Shown: positions 25,974 through 34,544, numbered from the stretch's first letter. The stretch: 64,000 nucleotides of DNA from Streptomyces vietnamensis (GCF_000830005.1 NZ_CP010407.1:5646001-5710000); one strand, 5' to 3'. Program-made: numbers and translations. Notes: generated by a model from the sequence alone, not told the origin.

Positions 25974-26711
25974 TCACGGCGCCGGGGTCTCCAGCGCGTA
26001 TCCGACGCCGTGGACCGTACGGATCCGCTCGGCCCCGATCTTCCGGCGCAGCGCCTTGATGTGGCTGTCCACGGTCCGGGTGCCCGAGGCGTCCGCCCAG
26101 TCCCACACCTCGGCGAGCAGCTGCTCGCGGGAGAGGACCGCGCGGGGGGTGCTCGCCAGGCAGACGAGCAGGTCGAACTCGGTCGGCGTCAGGTGCACGT
26201 CCTCCGCGCGGACCCGGACCCGGCGCTGCGCGTGGTCGATCTCCAGCTCGCCCAGGCGCAGGATCCCGCTGCGCGGGGTGACCGCCGCGAGCGCGGCCCG
26301 CTCCACCCGGCGCAGCAGCACGTGCACCCGGGCGGCCAGCTCGCGCATCGAGAACGGCTTCGTCATGTAGTCGTCCGCGCCGACGCCGAGCCCGACCAGC
26401 ATGTCGGTCTCGTCGTCGCGGGCGGTCAGCATGAGGACCGGGACGGGACGCTGGGCCTGGACCCTGCGGCACACCTCCAGGCCGTCGAAACCGGGCAGCA
26501 TCACGTCCAGGACCATCAGGTCGGGCTGCCAGGCCTCGGCCGCGTCGACGGCCGCGGGGCCGTCGGTCGCGGTCTGGACGAGGAAGCCCTCGGCGCGCAG
26601 CCGCGCGGAGATCGCCTCCACGATCGTGGCGTCGTCCTCGACCACCAGGACGCGCCGCTGGGCCCCCGGAGTGGCCGCCGCACCGTGGTGAGTGGTGTGT
26701 GTCTGCTCCAT
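25974..26711 (-). CDS. OmpR-family response regulator
   Basis: A 245-residue regulator. The receiver domain has the acidic pair in VLVVEDDATI, phospho-acceptor Asp69 in LMVLDVMLPG, Thr in VLMLTARDDE and Lys in DDYMTKPFSM. The C-terminal half is an OmpR-type winged helix (VHLTPTEFDLLVCLASTPRA, then VDSHIKALRRKIGAERIRTV). An Ala/Thr/His-rich 18-residue extension precedes the receiver. It leads a two-gene operon with the histidine kinase. Targets are unknown. The adjacent kgd gene with its upstream repeat array is one candidate, on position alone. Confidence 0.93.
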   Translation of the reverse strand: MEQTHTTHHGAAATPGAQRRVLVVEDDATIVEAISARLRAEGFLVQTATDGPAAVDAAEAWQPDLMVLDVMLPGFDGLEVCRRVQAQRPVPVLMLTARDDETDMLVGLGVGADDYMTKPFSMRELAARVHVLLRRVERAALAAVTPRSGILRLGELEIDHAQRRVRVRAEDVHLTPTEFDLLVCLASTPRAVLSREQLLAEVWDWADASGTRTVDSHIKALRRKIGAERIRTVHGVGYALETPAP

Positions 26712-26782
26712 TGCCCCGCCTCGCGTCGCCGATGTCGGTGCAGCAGCCTAGAGGTACCGGCGGCGTCCAGGCTATCCAGGAG

Positions 26783-27454
26783 CTACCCGGGACGGACGGC
26801 GAGGTGGACCACGTCGGGGACGCCCCGGGCAACGGGGATCTCTTCCGTCCGTACCCCGCTGAATCCGGCATTCCGCAACGACTCTTCGAAATCGGCGGAC
26901 GGCTGCGCGGACCACACGGCGAGGATCCCGCCGGGGTTCAGCCGGGCCGCGCAGGACGCCAATCCCTCGGCCGAATACAGGGATTCGTTGTCCTCGGTGA
27001 CCGTCCAGTCCGGGCCGTTGTCGATGTCCAGACAGAGGGCGTCGTAGGTGTCCGTGGTGGCACGGAGGTAGGCCACCAGGTCCGTGTGCAGGATCACGGT
27101 CCGCGGATCGGCGAGCGCGGCCCCGGAGATCGCGGCGAGGGGCCCCTGGCGATGCCAGTCGATGATCGCCTCCTCACGCTCCGCGACCACGATCCGGCCC
27201 CAGCGGGGGTCGGCGGCGGCGTGGGCGAGGGAGAAACCGACGCCGAGGCCGCCGATGAGGACGGACGCGCCGGGACGGGACTCCTCGGGGAGCGCGGCCA
27301 GGGCCGCGTCGATCAGGAGCCGCTCGGAGCGCCCGTCGGAGGTGTCCATCAGGAAGGTGCCGTTGGCGATGATCTCGTAGTGCTCGGCACGGCGGCGGAG
27401 GACAACTTCTCCGTACGGCCCTTCGCGGCGGTCGAGGGTGACGGGGCTGGTCAT
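26783..27454 (-). CDS. Spermidine synthase-like SAM-dependent protein
   Basis: A 223-residue protein with a Rossmann methyltransferase-like fold: VLIGGLGVGFSLAHAA for the nucleotide-binding glycine loop, IVVAEREEAIIDWHRQ for the acidic ribose-binding strand, and YDALCLDIDNGPDWTV, which resembles the active-site strand of spermidine synthases. The usual polyamine-site DSTD motif is changed to DIDNGP, so true spermidine synthase activity is doubtful. ATG 27454 with GGAG nearby is preferred to an in-frame start 64 codons upstream. Confidence 0.8.
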   Translation of the reverse strand: MTSPVTLDRREGPYGEVVLRRRAEHYEIIANGTFLMDTSDGRSERLLIDAALAALPEESRPGASVLIGGLGVGFSLAHAAADPRWGRIVVAEREEAIIDWHRQGPLAAISGAALADPRTVILHTDLVAYLRATTDTYDALCLDIDNGPDWTVTEDNESLYSAEGLASCAARLNPGGILAVWSAQPSADFEESLRNAGFSGVRTEEIPVARGVPDVVHLAVRPG

Positions 27455-27528
27455 GATCACTCCGTGGCTCGTGTGCGTACGGTTCGTCCCGGCCATCCTC
27501 GCGGGGCGGCGACGGCCGGGACAAACAC

Positions 27529-27834
27529 TTAACGGGCCGTACGCGCGCGGGGCTTCGCGCGTCGGGACCCGGCGGTCGTACGGCGCGCGCCCCGCCACGC
27601 GTACAGCGCCGCACCGGCCGTGAAGGCGACCGCCGCCACCGCCCACGCCCCGCCCTCAGGGCCCGGCCACCATGCCCACGAGCCCCAGCGTGTTGCGTAC
27701 GGCGGCGGGCGCGCCGAACTCCTCGGGACGCCCCGGCACCGCGAGGGCGAGCAGGGCCGTGGCGAGTACGGTCGCGGCCAGGAGGTGGACCGGCCGGCGG
27801 GGCCACCACGCGCGTACAGGCGCAGCGGGCTCAC
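27529..27834 (-). pseudogene. Frameshifted small membrane protein
   Basis: Reading leftward from GTG 27834, the coding signal starts MSPLRLYAR. It then continues one frame over as WWPRRPVHLLAATVLATALL and on to NTLGLVGMVAGP, then returns to the first frame as EGGAWAVAAVAFTAGAALYA before TAA at 27529. G/C third-position bias follows these frame changes, near 27805 and near 27660. The intact product would have about 100 residues and two hydrophobic segments. Two compensating indels, either real decay or sequence errors, explain this best. The GTG overlaps the stop of the upstream fragment by four bases. Confidence 0.5.
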
Positions 27835-27989
27835 GGGATCGGCGCCTCGTCCGGCCTCGCCGCCAGGTAGCGGGTCGGGTGGTCGCGCCGGGCGGCGGGG
27901 GACTTGGCGTGCAGCCGGTCGATGCAGGGCCGGGCGGTGGCCGGGTCGGGGCCGTGGTCGTCCGGCGTCGGCTGCGGGGCGCAACGGCC
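27831..27989 (-). pseudogene. Start-less coding fragment upstream of the frameshifted membrane gene
   Basis: An open frame with very strong G/C third positions encodes about 52 residues including DPATARPCIDRLHAKSPAAR and ends TGA at 27831-27833. It has no ATG, GTG or TTG codon and is closed upstream by a stop at 27990-27992. It therefore looks like the 3' end of a gene whose 5' part is out of frame or lost. It overlaps the next gene's GTG by four bases, suggesting a former operon. I cannot name the protein. Confidence 0.4.
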
Positions 27990-28034
27990 TCACGCCCTCT
28001 CTGTCGCCGGGCGGCCGTCCCCCGGTCCACGCGC

Positions 28035-28568
28035 TCAGGGGTTCGTCGGCGGGCCGCCCTCCGGGAGGGCGGCGAAGACGCGCTGGAGGGCGGGCGGGCG
28101 TGCGCCGTCGTCCGCGACGACCAGGCGATGGCGGTAGGTCACGTAGTACTGGAAGCCGTCGGGGATCGGGCTGCCCGTCGGGCGCTCCGGGACGAGGGCG
28201 AACGCGGGGTCCTCCAGGGCCGCCCGCAGCTCGGCGGCCTCGGCGGGGGTCTGCCTGCCGGTCCGGGGCGGCTTGGTGCCGGAGCGGCTGGTCCAGCTGC
28301 CGTCGTAGTGGACGACGAGCTGGTTGCGGACGCCGGCGAGGCCGCCGTTGACGACCACCTCGACGAGGACCTCGCCCGGCTGGGGATTCGAGGCTGGAGT
28401 GCCGGGCTCCGTCGTGGGGCTCGGCAGGGCCGGTGCGCTCGTGCTCGACGGCGATCCGCCGGGCGCGGTCGGCACGCCGGGGCCGCAGCCGCTCAGGCCG
28501 CCCGCCAGGGCCCCCGCGAGCAGCAGGGTCCCGCACCACGTCCACGTCGTCCGTACGCCTCGCACCAT
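28035..28568 (-). CDS. Putative lipoprotein of unknown function
   Basis: A 177-residue secreted protein. After MVRGVRTTWTW it has a hydrophobic segment and the lipobox LSGC (Cys at about residue 27), then a Pro/Ser/Thr linker (APALPSPTTEPGTPAS). The mature domain includes VLVEVVVNGGLAGVRNQLVV, FALVPERPTGSPIPDGFQYY and YRHRLVVADDGARPP, which look like a small beta-sandwich. ATG 28568 begins a normal signal sequence. No enzyme motif is seen. The mature part resembles protealysin-inhibitor (emfourin-like) proteins in its L.V...GG pattern, but this is a weak impression. Confidence 0.72.
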   Translation of the reverse strand: MVRGVRTTWTWCGTLLLAGALAGGLSGCGPGVPTAPGGSPSSTSAPALPSPTTEPGTPASNPQPGEVLVEVVVNGGLAGVRNQLVVHYDGSWTSRSGTKPPRTGRQTPAEAAELRAALEDPAFALVPERPTGSPIPDGFQYYVTYRHRLVVADDGARPPALQRVFAALPEGGPPTNP

Positions 28569-28636
28569 GGATCGAGCATGCACGGTCCGGGGCCCCGTGC
28601 GCAGCCGGACGGCCGGGATTCCACCCGGCGGGGACC

Positions 28637-29284
28637 TCAGTCGCCTTCGGGGCCCGTGCGGACGATTCCGGTGAGCGGTCCCCGGTGGATCCAGCCCAGC
28701 GAGTCGTACAGCGCGAGGCCGTCCGTGGTCGCGGCGAGGACTCCGGTCCCGGCGCCCGCCTGGGCGGCGGCGGCCTCCAGGGTGCGCATGACGTTCGCGC
28801 CGAGGCCCCGGCGCCGGTGCGCGGGGTCGGTCTCGATCTGGTCGGCGACGGCGGTGGAGCCGGTCGGCGCGATCTGGCCGCGCGCGGCGAGGGTGCCGTC
28901 GGGGGCGAGGATTCGGACCCGGACGACGCCGTCCTCGACCTCGGTGGTCCGGGCGTATCCCTCGGGCGGCGCGGGGCGGGCGCCGGGGTCCAGCGGCTTG
29001 ACCATCATGAAGCCCGGGTCGTCGGGGATCGTCCATCCCTCGGTGATCCACGGCGCCACCTCCTCGGGTCCCGCCATCACCTTGAGCCAGCTGTACGGCG
29101 CGGTCAGGCGGGTGCAGAGCGCGCCGACGGAGGCCGCGTCGGGGGCGGGCAGGACGTGCCGCACGACGTGCCGGGGCAGGCCGACGTCGATCCGGTGGCC
29201 CCAGGGTTCGGCGACGGCGGCCGGGGTGCCCCGGGAGACGGTCCAGCCCGCCACCCAGGCCGATGTAATGGCTGCAATATCCAT
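28637..29284 (-). CDS. GNAT-family N-acetyltransferase
   Basis: A 215-residue protein with a C-terminal acetyltransferase domain. VADQIETDPAHRRRGLGANV contains the acetyl-CoA pyrophosphate loop (RRRGLG), followed by VMRTLEAAAAQAGAGTGVLA and the final ALYDSLGWI element. The N-terminal 100 residues are less conserved and may fix the acceptor (WITEGWTIPDDPGFMMVKPL). The acceptor is unknown. It reads away from lon; the two genes share the 29285-29415 promoter region. Confidence 0.86.
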   Translation of the reverse strand: MDIAAITSAWVAGWTVSRGTPAAVAEPWGHRIDVGLPRHVVRHVLPAPDAASVGALCTRLTAPYSWLKVMAGPEEVAPWITEGWTIPDDPGFMMVKPLDPGARPAPPEGYARTTEVEDGVVRVRILAPDGTLAARGQIAPTGSTAVADQIETDPAHRRRGLGANVMRTLEAAAAQAGAGTGVLAATTDGLALYDSLGWIHRGPLTGIVRTGPEGD

Positions 29285-29373
29285 CTAGGGATTACATCGG
29301 CTCCACGCGGACGCGTGTGGGGGTGATCGCTCAGAGCGAACGAACGTCCGGGAACATCTCCGAGCTCACAAGC

Positions 29374-29394
29374 ATTGAGTGCGTATAGCTCAAC
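29374..29394. promoter_or_regulatory. HAIR-type HspR operator before lon
   Basis: ATTGAGT-N7-GCTCAAC, with arms 29374-29380 and 29388-29394, matches the actinobacterial HspR consensus CTTGAGT-N7-ACTCAAG at 11 of 14 arm positions with the exact spacing. It ends 21 bases before the lon start. HspR repression of lon is established in Streptomyces, so heat-shock control is expected here. Confidence 0.83.
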
Positions 29395-29415
29395 TTGACT
29401 GCCGAAGGGGAGATC

Positions 29416-31827
29416 ATGGCTTCTGAGTCCATGGCGTCTGTGCCGCTCACTCTGCCTGTGCTGCCGCTCGACGACGAGGTCGTGCTGCCCGGAATGGTGG
29501 TGCCGCTGGACCTGTCCGACAACGACGTACGGGCCGCCGTCGAGGCCGCCCAGGTCGCCGCCCGCACCGGAGCGGGCAAGCCCCGTGTGCTGCTCGTGCC
29601 GCGGGTCGACGGAACCTACGCCGGCACCGGCGTCCTGGGCATCGTCGAGCAGGTCGGGCGCCTGTCCGACGGCGACCCCGGCGCCCTCATCCGTGGCCTC
29701 GGCCGTGTCCGCATCGGCGCCGGCACCACCGGCCCCGGCGCCGCCCTGTGGGTCGAGGGCAGCACCGTCGAGGAGACCCTGCCCGACCCGCTGCCCGGCT
29801 CCGTGACCGAACTGGTCAAGGAGTACAAGGCGCTGGCCACCAGCTGGCTCAAGAAGCGCGGCGCCTGGCAGGTCGTCGACCGCGTCCAGCAGATCGACGG
29901 CGTCGGCGCCCTCGCCGACAACTCCGGCTACTCGCCCTTCCTCAGCGTCGAGCAGAAGGTCGAACTCCTGGAGACCGCCGACCCGGTCGCCCGCCTCAAG
30001 CTCGCCACCGCCCAGCTCCGCGAGCACCTCGCCGAGCAGGACGTCGCCGAGACCATCGCCAAGGACGTCCAGGAGGGCGTCGACAAGCAGCAGCGCGAGT
30101 TCCTGCTCCGCCGCCAGCTCGAAGCCGTCCGCAAGGAACTCCGCGACCTCAACGGCGAGACCGAGGGCGACGAGTCCGACGACTACCGCGCCCGCGTGGA
30201 GGCCGCCGACCTGCCCGAGAAGGTGCGGGAGGCCGCCCTCAAGGAGGTCGAGAAGCTGGAGCGGGCGAGCGACCAGTCGCCCGAGGGCTCCTGGATCCGG
30301 ACCTGGCTCGACACCGTCCTCGAACTGCCGTGGAACGAGCGGACCGAGGACGCGTACGACATCCTGGGCGCCAAGGCGATCCTGGACGCCGAGCACGCGG
30401 GCCTGGAGGACGTGAAGGAGCGCATCACCGAGTACCTGGCCGTGCGCAAGCGGCGCGCCGAGCGCGGCCTCGGCGTCGTCGGCGGCCGCCGTGGCGGAGC
30501 CGTCCTCGCCCTCGTCGGCCCTCCGGGCGTCGGAAAGACGTCGATCGCCGAATCCGTGGCGCACGCCATGGGCCGGAAGTTCGTCCGGGTCGCCCTCGGC
30601 GGCGTACGCGACGAGGCGGAGATCCGCGGCCACCGGCGGACGTACGTCGGCGCCCTGCCCGGCCGGATCGTCCGCGCGATCAAGGAGGCCGGGTCGATGA
30701 ACCCGGTGGTCCTGCTCGACGAGATCGACAAGGTCGGCTCCGACTACCGCGGCGACCCCGCGGCTGCGCTCCTCGAAGTCCTCGACCCCGCGCAGAACCA
30801 CACCTTCCGCGACCACTACCTGGAGGTCGAACTCGACCTCTCCGACGTCGTCTTCCTGGCCACGGCCAACGTCCTCGAAGCCATCCCCGAGGCGCTCCTC
30901 GACCGCATGGAGCTGGTGCGACTCGACGGCTACACGGAGGACGAGAAGGTCGTCATCGCCCGCGACCACCTGCTCCCGCGCCAGCTGGAGCGGGCCGGTC
31001 TGGAGGCCGGCGAGGTCGTCCTGGAGGAGTCCGCGCTGCGGAAGCTGGCCGGCGAGTACACCCGGGAGGCGGGCGTCCGCAACCTGGAGCGCTCGATCGC
31101 CCGGCTGCTGCGGAAGGTCGCGGCCCAGCACGAACTGGGCGACCGCGAGCTGCCGTTCACCGTCGGCCCCGAGGGCCTGCGGGAGCTCATCGGACGGCCG
31201 CACCACGTCCCGGAGTCGGCCCAGGACCCGGCGGAGCGGCGGACGGCCGTGCCCGGTGTCGCCACCGGCCTCGCCGTGACCGGCGCGGGCGGTGACGTCC
31301 TCTTCGTGGAGGCCTCCCTCGCCGACCCGGAGACGGGCGCCGCCGGGCTGACCCTCACCGGTCAGCTGGGCGACGTGATGAAGGAGTCGGCGCAGATCGC
31401 GCTCTCCTTCCTCCGCTCGCACGGCGCGGAGCTGGAGCTGCCCGTCACCGGCCTCAAGGACCGGGGCGTGCACGTCCACTTCCCGGCGGGCGCGGTGCCC
31501 AAGGACGGGCCGAGCGCGGGCATCACCATGACGACCGCCCTCGCCTCCCTGCTGAGCGGCCGGCTGGTCCGTACGGACGTGGCCATGACCGGCGAGGTCT
31601 CCCTCACCGGCCGGGTGCTGCCGATCGGCGGCCTGAAGCAGAAGCTCCTCGCCGCGCACCGGGCGGGCATCACGACGGTCGTGATCCCCAAGCGGAACGA
31701 GGCCGACCTGGACGACGTCCCGGCCGAGATCCTGGAGAAGCTGGAGGTCCACCCGGTGACGGACGTCCGTCAGGTCCTGGAGATCGCCCTCGCCCCGGCG
31801 GTGGTGCCGGTGGACGTGGCCGCGTAA
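29416..31827 (+). CDS. lon: ATP-dependent Lon protease
   Basis: An 803-residue LonA protease that degrades misfolded and regulatory proteins in the cytoplasm. The N-terminal substrate-binding domain begins LTLPVLPLDDEVVLPGMVVP. AAA+ motifs are GPPGVGKTSIA (about residue 370) and VVLLDEIDKVG. The protease domain has Ser700 in KDGPSAGITM and the catalytic Lys743 in GGLKQKLLAA. ATG 29416, with GGGGAG upstream, is preferred to TTG 29395, which would overlap the operator. The length is normal. A HAIR operator immediately upstream predicts HspR control, and a strong hairpin follows the stop. Confidence 0.97.
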   Translation: MASESMASVPLTLPVLPLDDEVVLPGMVVPLDLSDNDVRAAVEAAQVAARTGAGKPRVLLVPRVDGTYAGTGVLGIVEQVGRLSDGDPGALIRGLGRVRIGAGTTGPGAALWVEGSTVEETLPDPLPGSVTELVKEYKALATSWLKKRGAWQVVDRVQQIDGVGALADNSGYSPFLSVEQKVELLETADPVARLKLATAQLREHLAEQDVAETIAKDVQEGVDKQQREFLLRRQLEAVRKELRDLNGETEGDESDDYRARVEAADLPEKVREAALKEVEKLERASDQSPEGSWIRTWLDTVLELPWNERTEDAYDILGAKAILDAEHAGLEDVKERITEYLAVRKRRAERGLGVVGGRRGGAVLALVGPPGVGKTSIAESVAHAMGRKFVRVALGGVRDEAEIRGHRRTYVGALPGRIVRAIKEAGSMNPVVLLDEIDKVGSDYRGDPAAALLEVLDPAQNHTFRDHYLEVELDLSDVVFLATANVLEAIPEALLDRMELVRLDGYTEDEKVVIARDHLLPRQLERAGLEAGEVVLEESALRKLAGEYTREAGVRNLERSIARLLRKVAAQHELGDRELPFTVGPEGLRELIGRPHHVPESAQDPAERRTAVPGVATGLAVTGAGGDVLFVEASLADPETGAAGLTLTGQLGDVMKESAQIALSFLRSHGAELELPVTGLKDRGVHVHFPAGAVPKDGPSAGITMTTALASLLSGRLVRTDVAMTGEVSLTGRVLPIGGLKQKLLAAHRAGITTVVIPKRNEADLDDVPAEILEKLEVHPVTDVRQVLEIALAPAVVPVDVAA

Positions 31828-31833
31828 CTCCCC

Positions 31834-31880
31834 ACGCGCCGGAGCGGGGTGCCCATGACGGGCACCCCGCTCCGGCGCGT
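31834..31880 (+). terminator. Terminator hairpin after lon
   Basis: Perfect 21-bp stem (31834-31854 with 31860-31880) and a five-base loop ATGAC, six bases after the lon stop. Confidence 0.93.
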
Positions 31881-31928
31881 CCGGAACTCGTTACCTGGAT
31901 GTCAGACGGGGCTGGCATGCTCGTACGC

Positions 31929-32522
31929 ATGAACGACGACGCCTTCTGGGCTCTCATCGACGAGTTGAGCCGCCGGCCCGGTGACCGGGACGAACGCCTC
32001 GAGTGGCTGCGGACGGAGCTGATGCGGCGTCCGGCGGCCGAGAGCGTGGAGTTCCAGGTGCGTCTGGAGAGGGCGACCGAGAGCGCCGACACGCGCGCGC
32101 TGTGGACGGCGGCGAACCGCATCGAGGGCGGCGACTGCACGGACGACGGCTTCCACTACTTCACGCTCTGGCTGGTCGGCCAGGGACGGAAGGTGTACGA
32201 GTCGGTCCTCGCCGACCCGGACGCGCTGGCCGACGTCCCCGGGGTGCGCGCGCTCGTGGGCCGGCACCACGACGACTGGGACGACGACGAGTGGCCCGAG
32301 TGGGAGGAGCTCGACTACGTCGCCCAGGACGCGTGGGACGAGCTGACGGGCCAGGAGGGCGACGACGGCGAGGAGTTCCTCGACGCCGTCGAGGAGGCGG
32401 AGGACGCCGCGGAGGCGGCGGGGGAGTGGGAAGAGGACGCGAGGCCCCGGGGCGCTCGTCCGGAGGGGTCGGCGATACCCCGGCTCACCGCCCTCTTCCC
32501 GCCCGGAGCCTCCGGCTCCTAG
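31929..32522 (+). CDS. DUF4240 domain protein
   Basis: A 197-residue cytoplasmic protein. It begins MNDDAFWALIDELSRRPGDR and contains ANRIEGGDCTDDGFHYFTLW and LVGQGRKVYESVLADPDALA, the signature of DUF4240 proteins. The C-terminal 60 residues are very acidic (EEFLDAVEEAEDAAEAAGEW). ATG 31929 matches the usual start of the family; ATG 31899, ten codons upstream, is possible. The function is unknown; family members often occur near toxin-immunity or regulatory genes. Confidence 0.8.
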   Translation: MNDDAFWALIDELSRRPGDRDERLEWLRTELMRRPAAESVEFQVRLERATESADTRALWTAANRIEGGDCTDDGFHYFTLWLVGQGRKVYESVLADPDALADVPGVRALVGRHHDDWDDDEWPEWEELDYVAQDAWDELTGQEGDDGEEFLDAVEEAEDAAEAAGEWEEDARPRGARPEGSAIPRLTALFPPGASGS

Positions 32523-32524
32523 GA

Positions 32525-32552
32525 AGGGTTCCGGGAATCCTCCCGGAACCCT
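32525..32552. terminator. Bidirectional terminator between DUF4240 and LPMO genes
   Basis: Perfect 12-bp stem (AGGGTTCCGGGA / TCCCGGAACCCT) with loop ATCC. It lies between the convergent stops at 32522 and 32580. Confidence 0.88.
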
Positions 32553-32579
32553 CTCGGGAAGCCCCTCCCAGGAGGATTC

Positions 32580-33455
32580 CTAGGAGGCGGAGGAGTTGCG
32601 GCGGCGGCCCAGGAGCAGGCTGCCCGCCGCGAAGACGGCGAGGGCGCCCGCGCCCGTGAGGGCCGCCGGGAGCGGCGAGGAGGAGGCCTCGGCGGTCTCG
32701 GCGGAGAGGGCGGGGGGCTGCTCGTCGCCGCCGTGGCCCGCGTGGCTCACGGTGGAGAGCGAGGCGCCCGCCGCGATCTTCGCCTCCGTCGGGGCCTGGG
32801 CCTTCGCGGTCGTGGCCGCACCGCCGAAGGTGACGTCCGAGCAGCTGTAGAAGGCCTCGGGGCTGTCGCTGCGCTGCCACACCTTGTAGACGATGTGGCG
32901 GCCGGTGCGGGCCGGCAGGTTGCCCGTGAAGTTGTAGTAGCCGTCGGTCGAGGTGCGGGTGGTCTCGTAGACGGCGACGGGGGTCGGGTCCAGGTCCGAC
33001 CACTTCAGGGGCCGGGTCGGGTCGAAGCCCGCCTTGGTGATGTAGAGGGTCATCGTGCCCGAGTGCGGGGCCGTGACCCGGACCTTGAAGCCGAAGGGGC
33101 CGGCGGCGACGGCCGTCGACGGCCAGTCGGTGCGCGCCCAGTCCAGGGCCCGGTACTTCTCGCGGTTGGCCGAGCAGAGCTTGCCGTCCGGGATCAGTGC
33201 CTGGTGCTGCCCGGCGGCGTTGGCGATGTTGACCTCGTTCCAGTCGTAGAGCGGCTGGGTGCCGGAGTCGGCGACGAGGTCCTTGCACACCTGCGACTTG
33301 GGCGTCTCGGGGCCCTCGGCGTAGCAGGCCGCCACCCGGCTGACGGGGTTGAAGACGGCTCCGTGGGCGCTCGCGGTGGCGGGGGCGAGGCCGACCAGGG
33401 CGGCCGCGGCGGACAGGGCGGCGACGCCGGCGGCGGTGCGGCGGTAGGAGGGCAT
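32580..33455 (-). CDS. Secreted AA10 lytic polysaccharide monooxygenase with C-terminal anchor
   Basis: A 291-residue copper enzyme that oxidatively cleaves chitin or cellulose. The signal peptide ends ASA, exposing the N-terminal His of HGAVFNPVSRVAAC for the copper histidine brace. The second brace His is in RVTAPHSGTMTLYITK. Other AA10 landmarks are LCSANREKYRALDWART and GRHIVYKVWQRSDSPEAFYS CSD. An Ala/Glu/Ser linker then leads to a membrane segment (ALTGAGALAVFAAGSLLLG) and an RRR tail, so the enzyme is probably held at the cell surface; a canonical LPxTG is not present. A DasR-like operator at 33553-33570 suggests control by amino sugars, favouring chitin as substrate. Confidence 0.92.
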   Translation of the reverse strand: MPSYRRTAAGVAALSAAAALVGLAPATASAHGAVFNPVSRVAACYAEGPETPKSQVCKDLVADSGTQPLYDWNEVNIANAAGQHQALIPDGKLCSANREKYRALDWARTDWPSTAVAAGPFGFKVRVTAPHSGTMTLYITKAGFDPTRPLKWSDLDPTPVAVYETTRTSTDGYYNFTGNLPARTGRHIVYKVWQRSDSPEAFYSCSDVTFGGAATTAKAQAPTEAKIAAGASLSTVSHAGHGGDEQPPALSAETAEASSSPLPAALTGAGALAVFAAGSLLLGRRRNSSAS

Positions 33456-33552
33456 GCGGGGGCTCTCTCTCGTGCGTGGGGGAGTACGGGACGAGCAACG
33501 CGCACTGGGCGCACGGAAGTTGGCTTCCGGGCGACCGGCGGAGGAAGCCTCG

Positions 33553-33570
33553 CATTGGTCCATACCAATG
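33553..33570. promoter_or_regulatory. DasR-like operator before the LPMO gene
   Basis: CATTGGT-CCAT-ACCAATG is a perfect 7-bp inverted repeat. Its core TGGTCCATACCA matches the DasR-responsive element TGGTCTAGACCA at 10 of 12 positions and the chitinase-promoter repeat TGGTCCAGACCT closely. It lies about 100 bases before the LPMO start. DasR, the GntR-type N-acetylglucosamine regulator, is known to control chitinolytic genes in Streptomyces; binding here is inferred. Confidence 0.68.
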
Positions 33571-33648
33571 GGCAAGGGGGCGGACGGAAAAAGCGGCCCC
33601 CGGGGTGCCGCACACCCGGGAGGCCGCTGCCGCGGAGCGGAGGAGGGG

Positions 33649-34488
33649 TCAGCCGTTCGCGAGCGCCTGCACGCGCGAGTAGTCCCCGTTGAAGTGGTTG
33701 TGGTCGCCGACCGTCGGGCCGGAGGAGGTGTACTGCCAGATCGTGTAGTACGGCCAGCCGGCCGGGAGCTCGCCGACGTCGGTGGCGTACCGCGCGATCC
33801 ACAGCGGGTTGGTGGTGGAGAAGGCCGCGGAGTTGCCGGTGCACTGCTTCCACCAGCTCGTGGCCGTGTAGATCACCGGGTCTCGGCCCGTCCGGTACTT
33901 GTACCGGCTCACGAAGTCCTGGATCCACGCGACCATCCCGGACGCGGTCTTGCCGTAGCAGGTCGCGCCGTACGGGTTCCACTCGATGTCGAGCACGCCC
34001 GGCAGGGTCCTCCCGTCCGCCGACCAGCCGCCGCCGTTGTTGACGAAGTAGTCGGCCTGGGCGGCTCCGGTCGTCGTGTCCGGGGTGGCGAAGTGGTACG
34101 TGCCGCGGATCATGCCGACGTTGTAGGAGCCGTTGTACTGCTGGGTGAAGTAGGTGTTCTTGTAGTACGTGCCTTCCGTCGCCTTGACGTAGGCCCACTT
34201 GACCCCGCTGTTCCACAGCGTGGACCAGGCCACGTTGCCGTTGTGGCTGGAGACGTCCACGCCTTCCGTCGCCGCGGTCAGGGTCGGGGCGCCGCCGGTG
34301 ACGGGGCCCCGGCCGTCGTGCGCGATCACGCCCATGCCCATGTAGGCGGAGCCGCGCGCGGGGGTCGCCTTCTTCGCGCCGGGGTCCTGGGCGGCGGTGG
34401 CGGTGCCGGAGAGGCCGAGGGGGAGGAGGAGGGTGAGGGCCGCGAGGGCGGCGCCGGCGAGGGTGGTTCCGGATCTGTGCACACGCAT
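33649..34488 (-). CDS. Secreted GH25 muramidase (lysozyme)
   Basis: A 279-residue secreted N-acetylmuramidase of the Streptomyces lysozyme type, cutting beta-1,4 bonds in peptidoglycan. After a signal peptide (TLLLPLGLSGTATAAQ) and a short linker, the GH25 barrel starts GVDVSSHNGNVAWSTLWNSG. It continues WAYVKATEGTYYKNTYF and GTYHFATPD, with the catalytic pair in LPGVLDIEWNPYG (Asp and Glu), and ends WPYYTIWQYTSSG. No separate cell-wall-binding domain is present. It lies upstream of and parallel to the LPMO gene, with about 190 bases between. Confidence 0.94.
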   Translation of the reverse strand: MRVHRSGTTLAGAALAALTLLLPLGLSGTATAAQDPGAKKATPARGSAYMGMGVIAHDGRGPVTGGAPTLTAATEGVDVSSHNGNVAWSTLWNSGVKWAYVKATEGTYYKNTYFTQQYNGSYNVGMIRGTYHFATPDTTTGAAQADYFVNNGGGWSADGRTLPGVLDIEWNPYGATCYGKTASGMVAWIQDFVSRYKYRTGRDPVIYTATSWWKQCTGNSAAFSTTNPLWIARYATDVGELPAGWPYYTIWQYTSSGPTVGDHNHFNGDYSRVQALANG

Positions 34489-34544
34489 TGCGTGCCTCCG
34501 AAAGGCTCGGTGGGGGAGCGGTGGCGGCAGGCGTCACGACAAAT

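Noticed and set aside
26783..27454. True spermidine synthase
   Set aside because: The expected active-site aspartates are not in the standard motif, so only fold-level similarity is claimed.
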